Part shown: positions 25,020-35,067 of the stretch, one piece after another | Position numbering within the stretch: the first letter of the stretch is position 1 | Layout of the letters: every line of letters begins with the position of its first letter | Assembly: GCF_003234655.2 (NCBI RefSeq) | Contig: NZ_CP126271.1 | Span: 1,922,001-1,986,000, forward strand | DNA length: 64,000 bases | From: Curtobacterium sp. MCLR17_007 | Lineage (GTDB): Bacteria > Actinomycetota > Actinomycetes > Actinomycetales > Microbacteriaceae | Reading direction: 5' to 3' | Made by a program: the position numbers and the translations under genes | Notes under the pieces: generated by a model | What the model saw: only the letters and a program-made list of their open reading frames with translations | Told to the model about the DNA's origin: nothing | The model's database searches: none

Positions 25020-27547
25020 ACCGTCGCGTACGCGACGATGCCGCGGCGCACCGCGTCCGTCGCACGACGGGCGGTGTCGGCGAGGTCGGGGTCACCCGCG
25101 TTCTTGATCTGGTCGAGCAGGTCGATGACCTGCTTGGACCACCGGACGAAGTCACCGGCCGCCAGGTCGAGCGACCGGAGGACGTCGTCGAGCGCCGACC
25201 CGGACGCCCACCGGAACATCCCGAGGGCGATCGCGGGCGTCGGCGGCTGTGATCCCGCCAGGCGGGCGTCGCGCTCGATGTCGTCCAGGCGGGACCAGAT
25301 GGTCAGGGTCTCGTCGAGCGCGGGCCGGAACGCACCGCGTGGCAGGGCGTGCTCGGTGCCGGGGGCGTCCTCGCGTCGGGGCTGGTACACGATCGTGGCC
25401 GCCATCGCGGCGAGCTGTCCGGGGGTCAGTTCCTTCCAGACGCCGGCCTCGAGGCACTCGGCGACGAGCAGGTCACGTTCACCGTAGATGCGCTGCAGAC
25501 GACGTCCGCCGGCGGCGACGGTCAACTCGCCGTCACCACGGGCGGTCGCGGCGGTCGGGACGAGGCCGGACGGCTCGGTGCCGGTCGTCCCCGTGCCGGT
25601 CGTCCCGCTGTCGGTCGTCCCGCTGTCGGACGGCACGAGGTAGCCGAGCTGCAGGAGCACGTCGGTGACCCGGTCGAACGTGGTCGCGACGGCACCGGTG
25701 CGCGACCGGATCTGCTGCAGGAGCTTGTCGTTGACGCGCTTGAGCTTGTACCAGCGCTCGGCCCAGCGGGCGTGGGCCTCGCGGTCAGGGCAGGCGTGGC
25801 ACGGGTGGCGCTGCAGTGCCCGACGGACCTCGGTGATCGCGGCCTGCCGTTCGGCGCGGGCGCCGTGCGATGCCTCGCGGCCACCGGGGACGTTCGTGCG
25901 CTCGAGGTCGGACAGCTGCCGGCGGAGTGCCGCGTACTCGGTGAAGTCGCCGAGGTGGCACTGCATCGACTTCTGGTAGCCGTCGAGCGACTCCTGCTGC
26001 GAGCGGACCTTGCGTGCCAGGTCGACCACGGAGCGGTCCGCCTGGAACTGCGCGAACGAGGTCTCGAGGACCTCTCGTGTGCGCTGGCGCCCGAACTGCT
26101 CGATCAGGTTGACGGCCATGTTGTACGTCGGCTTGAACGACGAGTTGAGCGGGTACGTCCGGCGGCTGGCGAGCGACGCGACAGCCTGCGGTTCGAGCCC
26201 GTCGGACCACTGGATCACCGAGTGGCCCTCGACGTCGATGCCGCGGCGTCCGGCACGGCCGGTCAGCTGCGTGTACTCCCCCGGGGTGATCGGGACGCGG
26301 GCCTCGCCGTTGAACTTCTCGAGCTTCTCGAGCACGACCGTGCGGGCGGGCATGTTGACGCCGAGCGCCAGGGTCTCGGTGGCGAACACGACCTTGAGCA
26401 GCTTGCGCTGGAAGAGGTCCTCGACCACCTCTTTGAACGCGGGGAGCATGCCGGCGTGGTGTGCTGCGACACCGCGTTCGAGTCCTTCGAGCCACTCCCA
26501 GTACCCGAGCACCGCCAGGTCCTCGTCGAGCAGGGTGCGGCAGTGGTACTCCGCGGTCTCACGGATCTCGTTGCGCTCGTCGCGCGTGGTCAGCGACAGT
26601 CCGGACCGGACGACCTGTCGGACGCCCTGGTCGCACCCGTTGCGGCTGAACACGAAGAAGATCGCGGGGAGCAGCATCCGCTCGTCGAGCATGTGCGCGA
26701 TGTGCTCGCGGTGGGCCTTCTCGGTGCGCGGACCACGGCGGTCGACGTAGCCGCCGTGCCCGCGGCGTCCGCGGTGTCCGCCGCGGGAGTCGTTCCGCGA
26801 GCCGCCACCGACCAGTCGGAGCAGCTCCGGGTTCACGCGGTTCGTGGCCGCCGCGCCGGAGGAGTCGAACAGGTCGACCATCTTGTTGCCGACCAGCACG
26901 TGCTGCTCGAGCGGGACGGGCCGGTCCTCGGAGACGATGACGTCGGTCTCGCCGCGCACGGTCTGCAGCCAGTCGCCGAACTCCTCGGCGTTCGACACCG
27001 TCGCGGACAGGGACACCAGGCGGACCTCGGTCGGCAGGTGCAGGATGACTTCTTCCCACACGGCGCCGCGAAACCGGTCAGCCAGGTAGTGCACCTCGTC
27101 GAGGACCACCCACGCCAGGTCGTCGAGCAGGTCGGAGTCGGCGTAGATCATGTTGCGCAGGACCTCGGTCGTCATCACGACGACGCGGGCCCGCGGGTTG
27201 ACGTTCGTGTCACCCGTGAGCAGGCCGACCTCGGTCTCGCCGTAGACCTGGACGAGCTCGGCGTACTTCTGGTTGCTCAGCGCCTTCATCGGCGTCGTGT
27301 AGAACACCTTCGCCGTGGGCTGCCGCATGGCCAGCCAGATCGCGAACTCGGCGACGATCGTCTTGCCGGCGCCGGTCGGGGCGGCGACGAGCACGCTCCG
27401 GCCCTGGTCGAGGGAGTCACACGCCGCGAACTGGAACGGGTCGAGGTCGAAGCGCAGGTCGGTGCGGAACAGCTCGAGGTTGCGCGACCGGTTGCGGATG
27501 CGCGCCGCCTGGAACCGTTCGGCAGCGCTGAGGCTCGTGTCGGTCAC
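25016..27547 (-). CDS. helY: SKI2-like DEVH-box RNA helicase (HelY/Mtr4 type)
   Basis: This 843-aa helicase has motif I AAPTGAGKT, Ia TTPMKALSNQKY, II LDEVHYL, III LSATVSN and [16 protein letters not shown]-terminal DSHCT-like domain follows. It matches the actinobacterial HelY found next to tatC. Between about residues 635 and 660 there is a Ser/Gly/Thr-rich stretch coded by 15-bp repeats. The GTG start overlaps the tatC stop. Order and strand suggest a tatC-helY-lnt-rbpA transcription unit. The in-frame sequence upstream lies in tatC and non-coding DNA and was excluded. Confidence 0.93.
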   Translation of the reverse strand: MTDTSLSAAERFQAARIRNRSRNLELFRTDLRFDLDPFQFAACDSLDQGRSVLVAAPTGAGKTIVAEFAIWLAMRQPTAKVFYTTPMKALSNQKYAELVQVYGETEVGLLTGDTNVNPRARVVVMTTEVLRNMIYADSDLLDDLAWVVLDEVHYLADRFRGAVWEEVILHLPTEVRLVSLSATVSNAEEFGDWLQTVRGETDVIVSEDRPVPLEQHVLVGNKMVDLFDSSGAAATNRVNPELLRLVGGGSRNDSRGGHRGRRGHGGYVDRRGPRTEKAHREHIAHMLDERMLLPAIFFVFSRNGCDQGVRQVVRSGLSLTTRDERNEIRETAEYHCRTLLDEDLAVLGYWEWLEGLERGVAAHHAGMLPAFKEVVEDLFQRKLLKVVFATETLALGVNMPARTVVLEKLEKFNGEARVPITPGEYTQLTGRAGRRGIDVEGHSVIQWSDGLEPQAVASLASRRTYPLNSSFKPTYNMAVNLIEQFGRQRTREVLETSFAQFQADRSVVDLARKVRSQQESLDGYQKSMQCHLGDFTEYAALRRQLSDLERTNVPGGREASHGARAERQAAITEVRRALQRHPCHACPDREAHARWAERWYKLKRVNDKLLQQIRSRTGAVATTFDRVTDVLLQLGYLVPSDSGTTDSGTTGTGTTGTEPSGLVPTAATARGDGELTVAAGGRRLQRIYGERDLLVAECLEAGVWKELTPGQLAAMAATIVYQPRREDAPGTEHALPRGAFRPALDETLTIWSRLDDIERDARLAGSQPPTPAIALGMFRWASGSALDDVLRSLDLAAGDFVRWSKQVIDLLDQIKNAGDPDLADTARRATDAVRRGIVAYATV
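25578..25637 (-). repeat. Four tandem 15-bp repeats inside the helicase gene
   Basis: Units such as CTGTCGGTCGTCCCG occur in four related copies in frame. They code a Ser-Gly-Thr-Thr linker (SGTTDSGTTGTGTTG) and could vary in number without shifting frame. Confidence 0.75.
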
Positions 27548-28365
27548 AGGCCGTACTCGGCGTCGAGCTTGGCCTGTCGCTTCGCGAGGCGTCGGTCGTG
27601 GACCCAGGTGATGCAGCACGCGGCGACGTACAGCACGGTCATGGGCACGGCGAGCAGGAACATCGAGATGACGTCGGCGCTCGGGGTGACGATCGCGCAG
27701 AACACGAGGATGCAGAGGATGGCGACGCGCCAGGACTTGATGATCGCCGCCGCCGTCAGCACGCCGACGAAGTTCAGCAGCACCAGGAACACCGGCAGCA
27801 CGAAGGCGATGCCGACCGCCACGATGAGCTTGATCGTGAAGTCGTAGTACGCCTTGGCGTCGACGATGGACGTGTCCTGACTCGACACGAAGCTGCCGAG
27901 GATCCCGACGATGTGCGGCAGCACGTACCAGCCGAAGGCGCACCCGAGGAAGAACAGCGGGATGGCGGTGCCGAGGAAGCCCCAGACGTACTGCTTCTCG
28001 CGGCGGACCAGGGCCGGGACGATGAACGCCCAGATCTGGTAGAGCCACACCGGACTGGCGATGACGATGCCGATCGTGATCGCGATCTGCAGCTTCAGGT
28101 CGAACGCGCCGGTGATCATCGGGAAGTTCAGTTCGGCGGTGTGTCCGCCCACCTTCGCCAGCTCGGCCACCGGGGCCCGCAGCGAGTCGAGGACGAACGG
28201 GGTGAGGAACCAGCCGCCCACCGCGCCCACCAGGACCGCGAGGACCGCCTTGAAGAGCCGGTTCCGCAGCTCGATGAGGTGCTGCCCGAGGGACATGCGG
28301 CCTTCGGGTTCCTTGGGACGGCGACCCTGCCGCTTCTCTCGCCCGCTCGCGGTCGTCGAAGCCAT
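27544..28365 (-). CDS. tatC: Sec-independent protein translocase TatC
   Basis: TatC is the substrate-recognition core of the twin-arginine translocase. The 273-aa protein has six membrane helices and the family start MSLGQHLIELRNRLFKAVLAV (from residue 24), NFPMITGAFDLKLQIAITIGI, and REKQYVWGFLGTAIPLFFLG. A basic tail of about 30 residues ends it. TAGGAT lies 6 nt before the ATG with no Shine-Dalgarno, so it probably has its own leaderless promoter. Tat operons in this context usually have tatA just upstream, but here there are about 590 bp of repeat-rich non-coding DNA instead. Confidence 0.96.
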   Translation of the reverse strand: MASTTASGREKRQGRRPKEPEGRMSLGQHLIELRNRLFKAVLAVLVGAVGGWFLTPFVLDSLRAPVAELAKVGGHTAELNFPMITGAFDLKLQIAITIGIVIASPVWLYQIWAFIVPALVRREKQYVWGFLGTAIPLFFLGCAFGWYVLPHIVGILGSFVSSQDTSIVDAKAYYDFTIKLIVAVGIAFVLPVFLVLLNFVGVLTAAAIIKSWRVAILCILVFCAIVTPSADVISMFLLAVPMTVLYVAACCITWVHDRRLAKRQAKLDAEYGL

Positions 28366-28371
28366 GTCCCG

Positions 28372-28377
28372 ATCCTA
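28372..28377 (-). promoter_or_regulatory. Candidate -10 box for leaderless tatC
   Basis: It reads TAGGAT on the minus strand, 6 nt before the ATG. Confidence 0.6.
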
Positions 28378-28529
28378 CGGCAGCGGGACCGACAGTCCGC
28401 GGCCGTGCCGAGAACGCACAGCCGATGGCAGTCGACGATCGGGTGCGGGACGCCGTGTCCGGGCCGGCCGTTGCAGGGCATGCCGCGCGGACGTCGCCGA
28501 CGTCGCGGGAACCGTCGCTCGCAGGGCCG

Positions 28530-28715
28530 CGGGGCGGCAGGTCGCGCGACCGCGGCAGCCGCGGGCGGCAAGTCGCGCGACCGCGGCAGCCGCGGGCGGC
28601 AAGTCGCGCGACCGCGTCAGCCGCGGGCGGCAAGTCGCGCGACCGCGTCAGCCGCGGGCGGCAAGTCGCGCGACCTCGGCAGCCGCGGGCGGCGCGTCGC
28701 GCGACCGCGGCGCGG
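28530..28715. repeat. Six tandem 31-bp repeats
   Basis: Units start at 28530, 28561, 28592, 28623, 28654 and 28685, an exact 31-bp period. The inner ones read GCGGGCGGCAAGTCGCGCG, then a ACCGCGGCAGCC-like end with single changes (CGGCAG, CGTCAG, CTCGGCAG). The outer two are diverged. Each has the 10-bp palindrome GTCGCGCGAC. No unique spacers exist, so it is not CRISPR. The rest of 28378-28958 holds no convincing gene. TCGCGGGAACCGTCG occurs on both sides (near 28503 and 28866). Confidence 0.9.
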
Positions 28716-28742
28716 CGACGCTCTCGCCTGGCCCGAGTCGGG

Positions 28743-28780
28743 CGGGAGGCCCGGTGCGAGCCCGCCACGGTCCTCCCGTC
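28743..28780. repeat. Degenerate copy of the dispersed palindrome
   Basis: CGGGAGGCCCGGTG is intact, but the partner arm is decayed to CACGGTCCTCCCG. It lies in the repeat-rich gap between pafC and tatC. Confidence 0.65.
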
Positions 28781-28958
28781 CGGCGCACGGTCGCGTCCAG
28801 TGTGCTGGCCGCGCCGTGTGGGCCGCGTTGCGGTCGCACGACACGCCGTGCCGACCGCGTCGAGATCGCGGGAACCGTCGGTTGGCGCGCCCCCAAGCGA
28901 CACGTCGTGCGATCTCGGCGGACGCAAGCGGCGCGTTGCGCGACCTCGCGCGGTGGCG

Positions 28959-29930
28959 TCAGTGGCCGCGCAGCGCGGACTCGGCGAACACGCGGACCGC
29001 CTCCCGCGCAGCGGGCGGGTCGATCACGACGGCCCGGCCAGGCAGACCGGCGACCAACCGCACCACGCCGTCGAACCCGGCCGAAGCGGCCAGCCGGACG
29101 CGGACCCGACCGCCGCCGTCGGGCGCGTCGGCGGTGTCGGCGAGGAAGTCCGCCACCAGGGGCAGCGACGACGCGTCGAGCTCGACCGTGACGATGACGT
29201 CCGTGGCCGACTGCTGGAACAGGGTGTCGGGCATGTCGACGTCGTCGATCGACCGGGTCACCGGGCGGTCGTCCACCCGCACGGCGGACATCCGGTCGAG
29301 GCGGAACGTGCGCAGTGCGTCGCGGTCGAGGTCCCACGCGCGCAGGTACCAGGCCGTGTCGATCGACTCGACGCGCAGCGCGTCCACCCGACGGGTGCTG
29401 CCCCGCGTGCGGGGTCCGGCGTAGTCGAACACGAGACCGCGGCAGTCCGACATCGCCTGGCGGATGGTCGTCAGGGTCGCGTCGTGGAGTTCCTGGCTGA
29501 CGGCGACGTTGGCGGCGGCACCTCCGGCGCCCCGCGAGAGCTTGGCCATGAGGGCGCGGATGGCGTCGCGGTCCGCGGCCTCGGGCAGCGCAGACAGGTA
29601 CTGGAGCCCGGCGATGAGTGCGGAGGCCTCGCGGGCGGAGAGCCGCGGGGAGTCGTCGATCGCCACCAGGTTGGTCAGCACGATCATGTCGTTCTGCTCG
29701 AGGTCGTCCCAGGCGATGTCGAACAGGTCGCCGTGCTGGTACTGCATGGTCTCGCCCGGGATCCCCGAGACGGCGATGAGCTCGACGGCACGGCGGATGC
29801 GGGCCTCTGGTACGCCGAAGTGGCGCGCTGCCTCGGCCACCGACACGCGCTCGCGGTCGATCAGGTACGGCACGAGGGCGAGCAGGAACGCGAGCTTGTC
29901 CTGCGCCTGCAGGGGTTGGGTCTCAGCCAC
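28959..29930 (-). CDS. pafC: WYL-domain transcriptional regulator PafC
   Basis: PafC works with PafB as the activator of the LexA-independent DNA damage response known from mycobacteria. The 323-aa protein has an N-terminal helix-turn-helix (DKLAFLLALVPYLIDRERVSVAEAARHFGVPEARIRRAVELI) and a WYL domain, with GLVFDYAGPRTRGSTRRVDALRVESIDTAWYLRAWDLD. The GTG start at 29930 overlaps the pafB end by 8 bp, so translation is coupled. In mycobacteria these genes adjoin the proteasome cluster, of which no gene is seen here. Confidence 0.92.
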   Translation of the reverse strand: MAETQPLQAQDKLAFLLALVPYLIDRERVSVAEAARHFGVPEARIRRAVELIAVSGIPGETMQYQHGDLFDIAWDDLEQNDMIVLTNLVAIDDSPRLSAREASALIAGLQYLSALPEAADRDAIRALMAKLSRGAGGAAANVAVSQELHDATLTTIRQAMSDCRGLVFDYAGPRTRGSTRRVDALRVESIDTAWYLRAWDLDRDALRTFRLDRMSAVRVDDRPVTRSIDDVDMPDTLFQQSATDVIVTVELDASSLPLVADFLADTADAPDGGGRVRVRLAASAGFDGVVRLVAGLPGRAVVIDPPAAREAVRVFAESALRGH

Positions 29931-30960
29931 GTGGCACCTCGTCACCCATGTCGGGCCCACCGTGGTCGGCGACCAGCCCACGCAGACGGGCGGTCACGCG
30001 CTCGCGCATGTCGGCCGGTTCGAGCACGCTGACCTCTGGCCCGAAGGCGGCGAGTTCCTCGGCCAGGATCTGCGGGTCGACGTAGTGCACCAGCAGGACT
30101 CCCGGTTCGCGCACGGTGGTGTCGCGCCGACGCCCGAGCCGACGTTCCGCGTCGGACCCGGGCACGACGGTGATCGTGGCGGTGCGCTCGGCCCAGATGC
30201 GGTCGAGTTCGGCGAGGGTGCGCTCGCCGGCGCCGGCGGGAGCCGGGTGCTGCCCCGCGCCGAACTGCGACACGGGTCCGACGATGCGCGAGAGCAGGTA
30301 GTTCTTGTCACCACCGGTGGCGGGCTCGTGCGCGGCGAGCATCCACCGGCCGCCGTGCTGGACCAGCGCGAGCGGCTCGAGCTCGCGACGGCGTGCCTGG
30401 TGCTCGCCGGGGGTGATGTAGTCGAAGCGCACCGCGGCGGCCCGGTCGAGCGCGGACCGGAGGGGCTCGAAGGCGGCGTCGCGCGCGCGCAGGCGCGGGG
30501 CGTAGGCCGCGGTGCCGATGGACCCGGCTGCCGCCTCGTCGTCGCCGGCCGCCCGGACCTTGAGCAGCGCCCGTCGCGAGTCGGAGGACAGGGCACCCTC
30601 GCGCCAGGCCATGGCGGCGAGGGACAGGAGTGCTGATTCGTCGGGGGTGAAGCGGACGTCGAGGGGCAGGTCGTACTCGCCCTTCGGGATCCGGTACCGC
30701 AGGGTCTGGTTGTTCCCAGCGGCCCCGGGCGTCTCGATGGTCTCGAGCGGGATCCCGAGGTCGCGGACGTCGTCCTTGTCGCGCTCGAACTGGCGCTCGA
30801 GCGAGGCGTTGTCCCCGCCGGTGGCGAAGCGCTGCCGGTAGCCCTGCACGTTGGCGAGGATCTCGGACTTGGTCAGGCCGGCTTCGGTCGACAGCAGCGC
30901 GAGCACGAGGCTGAACAGGCGCTCTTCCGCCGGTACGCGGGGCACACGGGTGGCTGGCAC
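29923..30960 (-). CDS. pafB: WYL-domain transcriptional regulator PafB
   Basis: This is the partner of PafC. It is 345 aa from the GTG at 30960, which has AGGA upstream. The N-terminal winged helix is EERLFSLVLALLSTEAGLTKSEILANVQGYRQR, and the WYL core holds AAVRFDYITPGEHQARRRELEPLALVQHGGRWMLAAHE. The C-terminal WCX part follows. The frame is open far upstream, but that sequence is antisense of the FKBP gene. The FKBP lipoprotein gene ends 7 bp upstream on the same strand, so the two may be co-transcribed. Confidence 0.92.
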   Translation of the reverse strand: MPATRVPRVPAEERLFSLVLALLSTEAGLTKSEILANVQGYRQRFATGGDNASLERQFERDKDDVRDLGIPLETIETPGAAGNNQTLRYRIPKGEYDLPLDVRFTPDESALLSLAAMAWREGALSSDSRRALLKVRAAGDDEAAAGSIGTAAYAPRLRARDAAFEPLRSALDRAAAVRFDYITPGEHQARRRELEPLALVQHGGRWMLAAHEPATGGDKNYLLSRIVGPVSQFGAGQHPAPAGAGERTLAELDRIWAERTATITVVPGSDAERRLGRRRDTTVREPGVLLVHYVDPQILAEELAAFGPEVSVLEPADMRERVTARLRGLVADHGGPDMGDEVPRG

Positions 30961-30967
30961 GGCGGTC

Positions 30968-31873
30968 CTAGGACTTGACGGATCCGAGCACGTCGATGAC
31001 GTACGCGTACGCGGCGCCCTGCTGGTGCACGATCGCGAGCACCTGGTCGCCGACGTGCCTGCCCAGGAGGGCGCTGCGGACGCCCTCGGCGATCTGGCCC
31101 TTGGCCAGCGGGATGGTCTGTGCGCCGGTGCCGTCGGTCCAGCTCGAGCCGGCCACCGTCGAGTCGGCACCCCACGTGACGGCCGTGTACTTGACGACGG
31201 CGGTGTCCTTCGCGGTGAGCGTCGAGCCGGAGCCCTTGCGCAGCAGGTGGGTCTCGTCACCCGAGGGCGCGGCCGTGGACGGCACGGTGATGCCCGGGGC
31301 GCCGTCCGGGGCGAGGACGACGGCGGGCATGCCATCACCCGCGAGCTGCGGGGTGCCGGTGGCACGGGCGTCGAAGGCCCGCTTGACGTCGATGACCGCG
31401 ATGACCGCGTCCTCGGTCTTCTTGCTCGCGGTGGCACCGCTGCTCAGGGCGCTCTGCGGCAGCGCGACGGCCAGGCGGTCGCCCACGTGGGCGCACTCGA
31501 GCGCCTTGCCGAGGGCGCCGGCGTTCGTCGAGCCCGCGGTGATCGGCGCGACCTGGCCGGCGTACCCGCTCGTCTGTGCGACCTTGCCGGTGGCACCGTC
31601 GACCAGCGTGTACTCGATCAGGACGGGGGTGCCGTCCTCGATCTGCCGGCCGTCGCCCGTGCGCACCACGGAGACCTGCGTGCCCTTGGTGGTGACGCCC
31701 GACGGGACCGTGACGGTCGGCTCCTTGCCGAAGGCGCCCTTCACGGTGACCGCCTCGGACGCAGCCCCGGGGGTGTTGCAGCTCGACGGGGTGGACCCGG
31801 CGCCGTTCGACGCGCATGCGGTCAGCGACGCCGCCAGGGCGATGGTGACCAGGAGTGCGGGGATGGTGCGCAC
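30968..31873 (-). CDS. FKBP-type peptidyl-prolyl isomerase lipoprotein
   Basis: This 301-aa exported protein has a lipobox (LVTIALAASLTACASN, Cys about residue 18). Two FKBP-like regions follow: about 75-150 (TPVLIEYTLVDGATGKV, LGKALECAHVGDRLAVALPQ) and about 210-295 (AVVKYTAVTWGADSTVAGSSW, IPLAKGQIAEGVRSALLGRHVGDQVLAIV). It probably assists folding outside the membrane. The GTG start has AAAGAGGG upstream. A -10-like TAGGCT on the minus strand near 31914-31919 would give a leader of about 35 nt. Confidence 0.9.
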   Translation of the reverse strand: MRTIPALLVTIALAASLTACASNGAGSTPSSCNTPGAASEAVTVKGAFGKEPTVTVPSGVTTKGTQVSVVRTGDGRQIEDGTPVLIEYTLVDGATGKVAQTSGYAGQVAPITAGSTNAGALGKALECAHVGDRLAVALPQSALSSGATASKKTEDAVIAVIDVKRAFDARATGTPQLAGDGMPAVVLAPDGAPGITVPSTAAPSGDETHLLRKGSGSTLTAKDTAVVKYTAVTWGADSTVAGSSWTDGTGAQTIPLAKGQIAEGVRSALLGRHVGDQVLAIVHQQGAAYAYVIDVLGSVKS

Positions 31874-31916
31874 GGACCCTCTTTCCGTTCGGTGCAGGAC
31901 GAGCGACGGACGTAGC

Positions 31917-33775
<1,859 letters not shown>

Positions 33776-33783
33776 GGGCGACG

Positions 33784-33789
33784 AGTCTA
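33784..33789 (-). promoter_or_regulatory. Candidate -10 box for the HAD-trmI genes
   Basis: It reads TAGACT on the minus strand, 8 nt before the GTG. Confidence 0.45.
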
Positions 33790-33925
33790 CCGGCGTGCGG
33801 CCCGCGTCGCGCCTGGTCCGGAGCCGACCGGGACGCGGGCGGCGTCGCCCCGGGGGCCTACAGTGGATGCCTGATCGTGTCGGGCGCCTCGCGGTGCCCC
33901 ACTCCACCTCCAGGAGGTCCGCTCC

Positions 33926-34858
33926 GTGCCACAGCACTCCCCCTTCCAGGACGGCCGGCTCCTCGTCGTCGCGTTCGAGGGCTGGAACGACGCCGGGGAA
34001 GCCGCCAGCGGCCTCGCTCGACGGATCGTCGACGCGCTCGGCCTCGACGAGCTGCGTGAGATCGACGGGGAGCAGTACGTCGACTACCAGTTCAACCGAC
34101 CGAACGTCGGCAGTGACGACGACGGCGTGCGCGGCATCCAGTGGCCCCGCATCGTGCTGCACGGACCCGGCCAGGTCGGCCGTCCCGTGATCAGTGCCAC
34201 CGGGGAACCCGCGGAGCGCGACGTGTTCGTCCTGGTCGGTCCCGAGCCGTCCCGCACTTGGCGTGCGTTCTGCGCCGAGGTCATCGACCTCGCCGACGTC
34301 CACGCGATCGACGCGGTCGTCTTCGTCGGCGCGATGCTCGCCGACGTCCCGCACACCCGTCCGATCTCGGTGTTCGTGTCGAGCGAGAACGCCTCGGTGC
34401 GCCAGGCCTTCGACGTCGACAAGTCCTCGTACGAGGGCCCGACGGGCATCCTCGGCGTGCTGTCCGACACGATGGACAAGGCCGGCCTCACCACCCTGTC
34501 GCTCTGGGCCTCGGTGCCGCACTACGTGCACAACGCGCCGTCGCCCAAGGCCACCCTGTCGCTGCTCGACAAGATCGAGGAACTGACCGACGTGACCGTC
34601 CCCCGCGGCACCCTGCTCGACGACGCCACCGAGTGGGAGGAGGGCATCGACGCCCTCGCCGCCGACGACGAGGACATGGCGTCGTACATCGGGCAGCTCG
34701 AGCAGGCACGCGACACCGTCGACTCCCCCGAGGCGTCGGGCGACGCGATCGCCCAGGAGTTCGAGCAGTACCTGCGGCGCCGGGAGCGCAAGGACGGCAA
34801 GGACGGTGGCGGTCAGGCCGGCGAGGGTCCGTGGCGGCCCCCGCAGCCACCGCAGTAG
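33926..34858 (+). CDS. PAC2-family protein
   Basis: This 310-aa protein belongs to the PAC2 family, named for a proteasome-assembly chaperone and widespread in actinobacteria with unknown role. Family segments are VVAFEGWNDAGEAASGLARRI, DVFVLVGPEPSRTWRAFCAEV and SVPHYVHNAPSPKATLSLLDKIE. The C-terminus is charged and then Pro/Gly-rich. The GTG has AGGAGG 8 nt upstream. A -10-like TACAGT lies about 65 nt upstream. A near-perfect palindrome begins 12 bp after its stop. Confidence 0.9.
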   Translation: MPQHSPFQDGRLLVVAFEGWNDAGEAASGLARRIVDALGLDELREIDGEQYVDYQFNRPNVGSDDDGVRGIQWPRIVLHGPGQVGRPVISATGEPAERDVFVLVGPEPSRTWRAFCAEVIDLADVHAIDAVVFVGAMLADVPHTRPISVFVSSENASVRQAFDVDKSSYEGPTGILGVLSDTMDKAGLTTLSLWASVPHYVHNAPSPKATLSLLDKIEELTDVTVPRGTLLDDATEWEEGIDALAADDEDMASYIGQLEQARDTVDSPEASGDAIAQEFEQYLRRRERKDGKDGGGQAGEGPWRPPQPPQ

Positions 34859-34870
34859 CGGCGACCGACG

Positions 34871-34918
34871 GACGGACGGGAGGCCCGGTGCCAGCTGGCA
34901 CCGGGCCTCCGGTCCGTC
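34871..34918. repeat. Dispersed palindromic element, near-perfect 48-bp copy
   Basis: It is identical to the perfect 38935 copy except for one base (C to G at 34911). It starts 12 bp after the PAC2 stop and lies between convergent genes. Confidence 0.92.
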
Positions 34919-34958
34919 GTGTGGTCGGCTCGATGTGTCGGAACTCGCCGCTCAGGTG

Positions 34959-35021
34959 CGTCCGGGTTCCGGAGATGGCCGATCGCGCGCGTCGAGACGC
35001 CGGGGTTCCGGAACCTGGACG
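34959..35021. other. Inverted repeat downstream of mshC
   Basis: CGTCCGGGTTCCGG and CCGGAACCTGGACG form 14-bp arms with one mismatch around 35 nt. It follows the mshC stop by about 45 bp and could end its transcript. No gene is seen in 34919-35067. Confidence 0.5.
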
Positions 35022-35067
35022 CCCGACGGCCACCAGACCGCTGCCGGCGCGGGAGGACGCGCGCGCG

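Noticed and set aside
28530..28715. A CRISPR array
   Set aside because: The units are contiguous with no unique spacers, and no cas gene is in the window.
28425..30032. A 535-codon plus-strand frame through the 31-bp repeats
   Set aside because: The encoded repeats are low-complexity Arg/Gly/Ser strings caused by the tandem array, and the rest is antisense of pafC.
34919..35067. A small gene between PAC2 and mshC
   Set aside because: No frame with a start signal was found. Only an inverted repeat is seen.
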